From an uncultured Eubacteriales bacterium (lineage in GTDB: Bacteria > Bacillota > Clostridia > Christensenellales > Aristaeellaceae), in assembly GCA_900318145.1 (NCBI GenBank), contig ONJM01000005.1, positions 1 through 64,000 on the forward strand: DNA of 64,000 nt, given 5' to 3'. Shown here piece by piece: positions 57,736 to 64,000 of the stretch (position 1 is its first letter; the number at the start of each line of letters is the position of its first letter). The position numbers were made by a program, and so were the translations under genes. The notes beneath the pieces were generated by a model. It did no database searches. It saw nothing but the letters and a program-made list of their open reading frames with translations, and had not been told where the DNA came from.

Positions 57736-58812
57736 ATGATCAGGATCGGGCATGTATCTAAAACCTTCCGGGAAAAAAAGACGGAAGTCCGCGCGCTGCA
57801 GGATGTGAGCATTCATGTCCACAAAGGTGAAATATACGGAATCGTCGGATTCTCCGGCGCGGGAAAATCAACCCTGATCCGGCTGGTGAACAGGCTGGAG
57901 ACACCGGATGAAGGAACGGTGGAAGTGGCCGGACGGCAGCTTGATACCCTGAAAGGAAAAGAGCTTTCCGCGCTCCGCCGGAAGATCGGGATGGTGTTTC
58001 AGCAGTTCAATCTCCTGGAAGGGAAAACTGTGTACCACAATGTGGCTGTTCCGCTGATCCTGGAGCACCGGAGCGCGGCGGAGATTGAAAAAAGGGTGGC
58101 GGAGGTCCTGGAATTCGTGGAGCTTTCGGAGAAGCGGAACGCCTACGTGAGCCAGCTGTCCGGGGGACAGAAGCAGCGGGTCGGCATCGCGAGGGCGCTG
58201 GCCACCAGCCCGGAGATCCTGCTGTGCGACGAGGCGACCAGCGCGCTGGATCCGCAGACGACGGAATCCATCCTGAAGCTGCTGAAGCGGGTCAATGAGG
58301 AGATGGGTATCACCATCCTGCTGATTACCCACCAGATGCAGGTGATTCAGCTGATCTGTGACAGGGTGGCTGTGATGGAGCAGGGCCGGGTGGCAGAGGA
58401 AGGAGCGGTGCTCGACGTTTTCGGCCGGCCGAAGGAGGAAGTGACGAAGCGGTTTGTAAGAACCGTTATCAACGATCAGGTTCCGGAAAGCTTTTATGAT
58501 ACGATCCGGGCGGAAAACCGGCACTACCGGCTGGAACAGCTGAAATTTATCGGGGACTCGGTGAACGAACCGGTGATTGCGAATTTGTGCCGGCGGAAGG
58601 GACTTGAGGTGAACATCATCGGCGCGAACATTTCCCAGATGCAGGGAAGCATGATGAGCGTATTCATTCTCCAGCTGATCGGAGAGACGGAAGCTATCGG
58701 GGAAGCGGAGCAATACATTGACGCTTCCGGCGCGCTGAGGCAGCGGCTGTTTATTGACTGGGACAGCCGGACCATTACGGAAATACCGGCGGGAAAAGGA
58801 GCGGACGCATGA
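57736..58812 (+). CDS. metN: Methionine ABC importer ATP-binding protein MetN
   Basis: 358 residues from the ATG at 57736 (GGAGGACC upstream); the open frame extends up but overlaps the terminator. The ATPase (about 1-240) has GFSGAGKST, LSGGQKQRVGIARAL, LLCDEATSALDPQ and LITHQMQV. The C-terminal NIL domain (about 270-350; LKFIGDSVNEPVIANLCRR) senses methionine and shuts transport when it is abundant. Overlaps metI by 4 bases. Expression should follow the leader attenuator. Confidence 0.94.
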   Translation: MIRIGHVSKTFREKKTEVRALQDVSIHVHKGEIYGIVGFSGAGKSTLIRLVNRLETPDEGTVEVAGRQLDTLKGKELSALRRKIGMVFQQFNLLEGKTVYHNVAVPLILEHRSAAEIEKRVAEVLEFVELSEKRNAYVSQLSGGQKQRVGIARALATSPEILLCDEATSALDPQTTESILKLLKRVNEEMGITILLITHQMQVIQLICDRVAVMEQGRVAEEGAVLDVFGRPKEEVTKRFVRTVINDQVPESFYDTIRAENRHYRLEQLKFIGDSVNEPVIANLCRRKGLEVNIIGANISQMQGSMMSVFILQLIGETEAIGEAEQYIDASGALRQRLFIDWDSRTITEIPAGKGADA

Positions 58813-59498
58813 ACGAATTTCTGAACAGTAAGGTATTCGGCATCAAGTGGAGCCGCCTTCTGACAAACTGCCAGCAAACGCTTTACATGGTCGGATGGGG
58901 ACTGCTGATCGGTACGTTCTTCGGACTGATCCTGGCACTGGTGCTGGTGCTGACCCGAAAGGGCGGGGTGATCCAGGGCCGGGCAGCCCGGATCCTGTAC
59001 GCGGCTGTGAATGTCTATGTGAACGTGATCCGATCGGTGCCTTTTGTCATTCTGCTGGTTACGATCATGCCGCTGACCCGGCTGATTATGGGAACAACGA
59101 TCGGATCCACCGCGGCGCTGGTGCCGCTGGTGCTCTACATCAGTCCGTACCTGGCGCGGCTGCTGGAAAACAGCCTGCTGGAATGCTCACCGGGCATCAT
59201 TGAGGCGGCGCAGGCGATGGGAGCCAACATATGGCAGATTATCCGGTACTTCCTGATGCCGGAAACCCTTGGCAGCATGGTGCTGGCCCTGACGACCGGC
59301 GCGATCGGCCTTCTGGGCGCGTCCGCCATGGCCGGCTATGTGGGTGGCGGCGGGGTCGGGGACCTGACGCTGACCTACGGATACGAGAAGATGAATACCC
59401 CGCTGATGATTCTGACAGTGGTGATCCTGGTGATCTTCGTCCAGCTGATCCAGTTCCTCGGAGGAGCCATTTCAAGAAAGCTGAGGGCACACAGATGA
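58809..59498 (+). CDS. metI: Methionine ABC importer permease MetI
   Basis: 229 residues with five membrane helices. The EAA loop is ECSPGIIEAAQAMGANIWQII, which docks on MetN, and the family stretch VNVIRSVPFVILLVTIMPLTRLI precedes it. It forms the membrane channel for MetQ-delivered methionine. It overlaps metN by 4 bases and is followed by metQ after 137 bases. Confidence 0.94.
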   Translation: MNEFLNSKVFGIKWSRLLTNCQQTLYMVGWGLLIGTFFGLILALVLVLTRKGGVIQGRAARILYAAVNVYVNVIRSVPFVILLVTIMPLTRLIMGTTIGSTAALVPLVLYISPYLARLLENSLLECSPGIIEAAQAMGANIWQIIRYFLMPETLGSMVLALTTGAIGLLGASAMAGYVGGGGVGDLTLTYGYEKMNTPLMILTVVILVIFVQLIQFLGGAISRKLRAHR

Positions 59499-59635
59499 GA
59501 AGGGAAATGCGGAAAATCCGGTGGTCCGAACGATGTCGGCGCAACGGACGGTCGAGAGACCGAATGCGGGCATTCCGTACCGAATGAAAAACCGACGAAA
59601 CAGAATATAACGGATTGAAAGGAAGGTATAAACCT

Positions 59636-60478
59636 ATGAAAAAAGCAATTGCCATTATTCTGACGCTGTCCCTGCTGCTGGCGGCCGCCGCCTTCGCGGA
59701 TGATGCTGAAGTGATCAAAACCGATAAAACGCTGATCCGGTATTCCAAGTCCCAGGGACCTTACACTGAACTGTTTGAAGCCGCGATCGTTCCGATTCTG
59801 GAAGCGCAGGGCTATACGCTTGAGGTGGTTGAGACTTCCGAGCTGCTGGTCGCGGACCAGATCCTGCAGGCGGGCGAAGTGGACGTGAACGTGGAGCAGC
59901 ATACCGCCTACGCGGAAAACTTCAACGCCAATAACGGCGGCGATCTGGTGCCGATCAGTGTGATCCCCACCGTGGCCGCGGCGATTTACTCCGCCAACCA
60001 TGAGACGCTGGAGGAAGTGCAGGACGGCTTTACGGTCGCGATTCCGAACGATGCCGCCAATACCGCGCGCTGCCTGGCGATTCTCCAGAAGATCGGGTGG
60101 ATCAGGCTGGATGAATCCGTTGAGATTTCCAAAGTCAGCGTTGATGACGTGATTGAAAATCCCTACAACCTGGAGCTGATCGAGCAGAAGAGCCTGACCA
60201 TCCCCGCCGCCATTACGGATTACGACTATGTGGTGATCACCGGCTCGGTCGTATACAATGCCGGCGTGAACGAGAAGTACAAGGCGCTGGCGCAGGAGGA
60301 CATTCTGCCGCATCTGATCCTGCAGGTTGTGGTCAAAGCGGAGAATGTTCATACCGACTGGGCGCAGGCGATTGTCGCTGCCTACCATTCCGATGAGTTC
60401 AAGGCATACCTTGAGAAGGAAAACGCCGCGGAAGGCTTCTGGAAAGGCCTGTGGTGGATTCCGGACGAGCTGAAGTAA
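59636..60478 (+). CDS. metQ: Methionine-binding protein MetQ (NlpA family), normal lobe order
   Basis: 280 residues from the ATG at 59636 (GAAAGGAAGG upstream). The signal peptide (about 1-21, ending AAAFA-DD) has no lipobox Cys, unlike most MetQ lipoproteins. Lobe order is normal: first lobe with LIRYSKSQGPYTELFEAA and EVDVNVEQHTAYAENFNANN, then IPNDAANTARCLAILQKIGW and the second lobe with ITDYDYVVITGSVVYNAGVN. It captures methionine or a related compound and hands it to MetNI. Confidence 0.9.
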   Translation: MKKAIAIILTLSLLLAAAAFADDAEVIKTDKTLIRYSKSQGPYTELFEAAIVPILEAQGYTLEVVETSELLVADQILQAGEVDVNVEQHTAYAENFNANNGGDLVPISVIPTVAAAIYSANHETLEEVQDGFTVAIPNDAANTARCLAILQKIGWIRLDESVEISKVSVDDVIENPYNLELIEQKSLTIPAAITDYDYVVITGSVVYNAGVNEKYKALAQEDILPHLILQVVVKAENVHTDWAQAIVAAYHSDEFKAYLEKENAAEGFWKGLWWIPDELK

Positions 60479-60520
60479 TCCGGCCCGGACCAAAGCGATC
60501 AACAAAGGAGGATAAAGAAA

Positions 60521-61432
60521 ATGAATAAATCTGTGAAAAGGATCCTTTCGATTACTGCGGCACTGCTGCTGACCGTTCTGACTGCCGCCGCTTCTGCCGA
60601 AACGCTGCAGATCGGCATTCCGGATGACGGCACAAATCTGTCCAGAGGCATTAAGCTGCTGGAGACGGCCGGGCTGATTACCGTGAATCCCGAAGCGGGT
60701 TATACCCCTGAACTGGCGGACATCACCGGATATCTGTATGACGTGGAGGTGGTTCCGGTACAGGCCAATACGCTGCCTTCCACCCTCGGGGATTTCGGAG
60801 CTTCCGCGATCAACGGCACCTATGCCATTCCGAATAACCTGATTCCTTCCCGGGACGGCCTGATCATTGAGAAACAGAGTGAAAGCGGAGACAACCCCTA
60901 TGTGAATATTATCGTCGCCCGGACGGCGGATGCCGGAAACGAAACCTACCGGAAGGTCGTGGCTGCCTACCAGACGCAGCTGGTTGCGGAGTTTCTGCTG
61001 GTGAATTATGAAGAAGCCTTCTTCCCGGCCTTCGCGTACAGCAATGAAATCAGCCTGACCCCGGAAGAAGCGAAGGAGATCGTTGCCTATACTTCCGACA
61101 GGGAAGGAAAGGCCGTTGTAACGGTCGGCGTATGCGGCGCGAACAACGATCAGTGGAAGGCGGTCCAGAAGGTACTGGACGATGAGAACGCGGGCATCTA
61201 TATTGAACTTGTGGAATTTGATGCCTACAATCTGCCCAATGAGGCGCTGAACTCCGGTGAAATTGACCTGAACGCGTTTCAGCACAAGGCATATCTGAAC
61301 AACGACGCGACGGTCAACGGCTATGACCTGACGGTCATCGGCGATACACTGATTGCCCCGCTGACGCTGTATTCCGAAAAGTTTGACTCCCTGGACGCGC
61401 TGAAGGAAGCGGCGGGAGAAAAAGCGCAGTAA
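60521..61432 (+). CDS. MetQ-like binding protein with swapped lobe order (circular permutation)
   Basis: 303 residues after AAAGGAGGATAAAG, with a signal peptide (about 1-25, ending ASA-ET, no lipobox). Immediately after it comes IGIPDDGTNLSRGIKLLETA, which in normal MetQ begins the second lobe, followed by SAINGTYAIPNNLIPSRDG and NPYVNIIVARTAD, ending near the VVPAF-like EEAFFPAFAYS. Only then comes the normal first lobe: AVVTVGVCGANNDQWKAVQK, EIDLNAFQHKAYLNND and LYSEKFDSLDALKEAAGEKA, ending just where the second lobe would normally start. The order is consistent with a circular permutation. One frame with good codons; not a frameshift. Ligand probably a methionine-like amino acid. Confidence 0.85.
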   Translation: MNKSVKRILSITAALLLTVLTAAASAETLQIGIPDDGTNLSRGIKLLETAGLITVNPEAGYTPELADITGYLYDVEVVPVQANTLPSTLGDFGASAINGTYAIPNNLIPSRDGLIIEKQSESGDNPYVNIIVARTADAGNETYRKVVAAYQTQLVAEFLLVNYEEAFFPAFAYSNEISLTPEEAKEIVAYTSDREGKAVVTVGVCGANNDQWKAVQKVLDDENAGIYIELVEFDAYNLPNEALNSGEIDLNAFQHKAYLNNDATVNGYDLTVIGDTLIAPLTLYSEKFDSLDALKEAAGEKAQ

Positions 61433-61465
61433 TCCGTAAGCCGGCAGACAGGAGAGGAGCGCACC

Positions 61466-62578
61466 ATGATTGAGATTCGGGAGCTGAATAAGACTTTTCG
61501 CCTCAAAACCGGGGATGTGGAAGCTGTCCGGGATGTATCCCTGACAATCGGCGACGGTGTGATTTACGGGGTGATCGGATCCTCAGGCGCCGGGAAATCG
61601 ACCCTGGTGCGCTGCCTCAATCTGCTGGAAATACCGGATTCAGGAACAATTATCCTGGACGGCGTCGGAGAAATTGTCCTGAAAAACGGGAAACCGTATC
61701 TGAACGGAAAGGAAATGACGTCCCGGCAGCAGAATGACATGCGCCGGGGCATTGGCATGATCTTCCAGCATTTTAACCTGCTGGACCGCTGCACGGTATT
61801 CGAAAACGTCGCGTATCCGCTGATGCATACCGGACGGAGCCGGAAGCAGATTGAAGAGCGGGTGCGCGAGCTGCTGAAGCTGGTCGCCCTGGAGGATAAG
61901 ATTGACGGGTATCCGTCCCAGCTGTCCGGAGGGCAGAAGCAGCGCGTGGCCATTGCCCGGGCGCTGGCTGCGGAACCCCGGATCCTGCTGTCGGACGAGG
62001 CAACCAGCGCGCTGGATCCGGAAGCGACTGAAGCGATTCTGTCCCTGCTGCAGGAGGTTAACAGGAAGCTGGGGGTTACGGTTGTGCTGATAACGCATGA
62101 AATGGCGGTGATCAAGAGCATTGCCGACCGGGTGGCTGTAATGGAGGACGGCCGGGTTGTGGAAGAAGGATCCGTATATGAGATTTTTGCGGATCCGCAG
62201 GAGAAGATTACCCGGAAGTTTGTTGCCTCTTCCTCGCTGCTCGGCAAACTGGACAGGTTGCTGGAGGAGGATGCGGAACTGGTTCGGGTGCGGCCGGGGG
62301 AGATGCTGGTCCGTCTGATGTTCCAGAAGGACTGCGTCGGAGAGCATCTGCTGACGACGGCTGCCAGGAGATACGGCTTCGACCTGAACATTATCCTGGC
62401 AAACTCGGAATACCTTCACGGGAGCCCTATCGGAGGGATGGCCGGGATTATCAGCGGAGACCGGGAAAAAATTGAAATGGGACTGGCGTTCCTGCGGGAA
62501 AACCATGTCAGCGCGGAGGTGATCAGTGATGGAAGAGCTGATGAGGCAGATCACGCCGAATCTTTACCTGTATCGTGA
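61466..62578 (+). CDS. metN: Second methionine-type ABC importer ATP-binding protein
   Basis: 370 residues. The ATPase has GSSGAGKST, LSGGQKQRVAIARAL, ILLSDEATSALDP and LITHEMAV, all intact, plus a NIL domain at the end (about 280-355). An insertion of about a dozen residues (GEIVLKNGKPYLNGKE) lies between Walker A and the Q-loop, absent from the first MetN. It follows the permuted binding protein by 33 bases and overlaps the next permease gene by 50 bases. Confidence 0.9.
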   Translation: MIEIRELNKTFRLKTGDVEAVRDVSLTIGDGVIYGVIGSSGAGKSTLVRCLNLLEIPDSGTIILDGVGEIVLKNGKPYLNGKEMTSRQQNDMRRGIGMIFQHFNLLDRCTVFENVAYPLMHTGRSRKQIEERVRELLKLVALEDKIDGYPSQLSGGQKQRVAIARALAAEPRILLSDEATSALDPEATEAILSLLQEVNRKLGVTVVLITHEMAVIKSIADRVAVMEDGRVVEEGSVYEIFADPQEKITRKFVASSSLLGKLDRLLEEDAELVRVRPGEMLVRLMFQKDCVGEHLLTTAARRYGFDLNIILANSEYLHGSPIGGMAGIISGDREKIEMGLAFLRENHVSAEVISDGRADEADHAESLPVS

Positions 62579-63260
62579 CAAGTTTTACAAGAGCTGCCTT
62601 GCAACGGCGGAGATGTTCTGGAAGGCCGGCCTGATTGCCGGGTTGATCGGCCTGATGCTGGGGATCCTGCTGGTCATCACGAAAAAAGACGGAATAGCTC
62701 CAAAGCCGCTGGTATACCAGGCGACGAACCTGGTTATCAACATATTCCGCTCCGTTCCGTTCATAATCCTGCTGATTTTCCTGATCCCCCTGACACGGGC
62801 GGTCGTCGGAACGGCAATCAATGTGAAAGGCGCTATCCTGCCGCTGGTGTTCGGAACGGTACCTTTTTACAGCCGGCAGGTGGAGGTGGCGCTTTCCGGC
62901 GTCGATCCGGGAAAAGTGGAAGCTGCGCGAAGCATGGGCAGCGGCACGGCAGGACTGATCTTCCGTGTGTATCTCCGGGAAGCGGTGCCGGATCTGCTCC
63001 GTGTAACGACGGTGACCGCCATCAGCCTGATCGGACTGACCACCATGGCCGGCGCGGTCGGGGCAGGCGGCATCGGATCTTTTGCGATCAATTACGGGCA
63101 GAATCAGAACCATCCGGACATTGTGAATGTGTGCGTGATTGTCCTGCTGATCGTTACTTTCATTCTGCAGAGTCTGGGAAACGGTCTTTCCCGGAGAACC
63201 ACAAACCGCGGGCTGCTGAACCGCAGTCATCGCGCGAAGGAGAAGGAAGGGACTGTATGA
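62529..63260 (+). CDS. metI: Second methionine-type ABC importer permease
   Basis: 243 residues from the ATG at 62529, nine bases after GCGGAGG; a GTG one codon earlier is possible. Five membrane helices, INIFRSVPFIILLIFLIPLT and the EAA loop GVDPGKVEAARSMGSGTAGL are typical of MetI. Its first 50 bases lie inside the second metN gene in another frame, an unusually long overlap for this operon. It ends at the start of the M20 gene (ATGA). Confidence 0.9.
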   Translation: MEELMRQITPNLYLYRDKFYKSCLATAEMFWKAGLIAGLIGLMLGILLVITKKDGIAPKPLVYQATNLVINIFRSVPFIILLIFLIPLTRAVVGTAINVKGAILPLVFGTVPFYSRQVEVALSGVDPGKVEAARSMGSGTAGLIFRVYLREAVPDLLRVTTVTAISLIGLTTMAGAVGAGGIGSFAINYGQNQNHPDIVNVCVIVLLIVTFILQSLGNGLSRRTTNRGLLNRSHRAKEKEGTV

Positions 63261-64000
63261 CACTTCAGGAAAAGATTCTGGATTACGCGGAAAAACAGTA
63301 TCCCGCCTACCGGCAGATTGCGCTGGATATCCATGCGAATCCGGAGACAAGCAATCATGAATATTTCGCCTGCAGGACGCTGTCGGAGCAGCTGAAGGCG
63401 GAAGGGTTTGACGTCATGGTGGATGTCGCCGGCCATCCGACAGGTTTTACGGGCGTATACAGGGCGAAGAAGCCGGGACCCGTACTGGTGTTCCTGGCGG
63501 AATTTGACGCGCTGCCCGGACTGGGACATGGCTGCGGCCATAACCTTTTCGGTCCGACATCCGTGCTGGCCGGCGCTTCCCTGAAGCAGGTGATTGAGGA
63601 GACCGGCGGAGAGATCCGCGTCTACGGCACCCCGGGGGAGGAAGGCGGAGAAAACGGCAGCGCGAAGGGAAGCTTTGTCCGGGAAGGATTTTTCCGGGAT
63701 GTGGACGCCGCGCTGTGTGTGCATCCGGGATCAGACCGTCATGAGCTGACCCACGCGGAAATTGCCTGCGCGCCGATCCGGATCGAGTTCAGGGGGAAAG
63801 CCTCTCACGCATCCTCAGCTCCTCACGAGGGCATTAACGCGCTGGACGCGCTGGTGCTTGTCTTCAATGCCATCGGACTGCTGCGCCAGCAGCTGCCCCG
63901 GGACGTGCGGATTCACGGGATTGTAACCCGCGGTGGCGACGCGCCGAATATTATTCCGGATTATACCGAAGGGCGGTTTTATGTGCGCGCGGCAACGGTA
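63257..64000 (+). CDS. M20-family amidohydrolase, partial (runs off the window)
   Basis: 248 codons visible, beginning MTLQEKILDYAEKQYPAYRQ; the 3' end is outside. Metal-site stretches seen are HANPETSNHEYFA, FDALPGLGHGCGHNLFG and GTPGEEGGENGSAKG, as in AbgB-like/aminoacylase M20 enzymes, followed by the dimerisation lid with RIEFRGKASHASSAPHEGIN. It hydrolyses N-acyl-amino acids or similar amides. ATGA overlap with metI shows it is co-translated with the second importer, so the imported compound may be an N-acylated methionine or cysteine derivative that it cleaves; that is inference. Confidence 0.88.
   Translation, partial: MTLQEKILDYAEKQYPAYRQIALDIHANPETSNHEYFACRTLSEQLKAEGFDVMVDVAGHPTGFTGVYRAKKPGPVLVFLAEFDALPGLGHGCGHNLFGPTSVLAGASLKQVIEETGGEIRVYGTPGEEGGENGSAKGSFVREGFFRDVDAALCVHPGSDRHELTHAEIACAPIRIEFRGKASHASSAPHEGINALDALVLVFNAIGLLRQQLPRDVRIHGIVTRGGDAPNIIPDYTEGRFYVRAATV

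Noticed and set aside
1-64000. CRISPR arrays, insertion sequences, prophage or integrase genes
   Set aside because: No direct-repeat arrays, transposase or integrase motifs, or att-like repeats were seen, and codon style is uniform.

Overview
The window looks like chromosomal DNA from an anaerobic, fermentative member of the Clostridia (Bacillota), probably an uncultured-type gut or rumen lineage. The evidence is strong purine-rich ribosome binding sites, TTGACA/TATAAT-type promoters, a T-box leader, an OhrR-type regulator, a CD1871A-like CXXC tail, KtrAB potassium uptake, TldD/TldE, and a G+C-rich, third-position G/C codon style that is uniform along the window. Genus-level placement is not possible from this alone. 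No transposase, phage gene, CRISPR array or tRNA was seen.

Layout. 1-523: end of an rRNA operon (3' end of 23S, then 5S and its terminator). 542-6539: a metallophosphoesterase with altered metal motifs, TldD/TldE, a small protein plus ECF sigma factor, and a secreted SH3-repeat protein. 6709-11877: a large secreted/membrane hydrolase-like protein, an MscS channel and a PreA-like Fe-S dihydropyrimidine/dihydroorotate dehydrogenase. 12015-21681: a co-directional export locus. It encodes a MATE transporter fused to an anti-sigma-type ATPase, a STAS antagonist, a degenerate partner ATPase, a two-gene ABC exporter, and the three-part NHLP/NHLM peptide export machine (short HlyD-like protein, C39 peptidase-ABC, second ABC). 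No precursor peptide lies inside it; an orphan double-glycine-leader peptide gene lies 22 kb away at 44047-44334. 21712-30450: VanZ-VOC fusion, alanine/sodium symporter, membrane protein and an Fbp-like ABC importer. 30645-34168: TcdA (minus strand) and a T-box-controlled XRE-cupin-acyl-CoA-synthetase fusion. 34234-35812: metY behind a Cys/Met-containing leader-peptide attenuator. 35942-42229: kinase-like protein, MATE, AlkZ-related protein, a minus-strand OhrR-glutathione peroxidase-nitroreductase operon, and small proteins. 42304-44798: minus-strand small or secreted proteins, the GG-leader peptide and a gene fragment. 44848-49768: ktrA divergent from a KdpD-like/KdpE/ktrB operon. 49783-51820: Fe-S/thioredoxin redox fusion with a CXXC membrane protein. 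52055-57354: alcohol dehydrogenases, MBL hydrolase, secreted cyclophilin and an esterase. 57409-64000: two tandem methionine-type ABC importers behind a second copy of the leader-peptide attenuator, then an M20 amidohydrolase cut by the window end.

The two most unusual things are (1) a pair of homologous leader peptides with near-identical promoters and the same attenuator architecture, one before metY and one before metN, which implies a shared sulfur-amino-acid control system; and (2) a MetQ-like binding protein (60521-61432) whose two lobes are in swapped order, that is, a natural circular permutation, next to a normally ordered MetQ.
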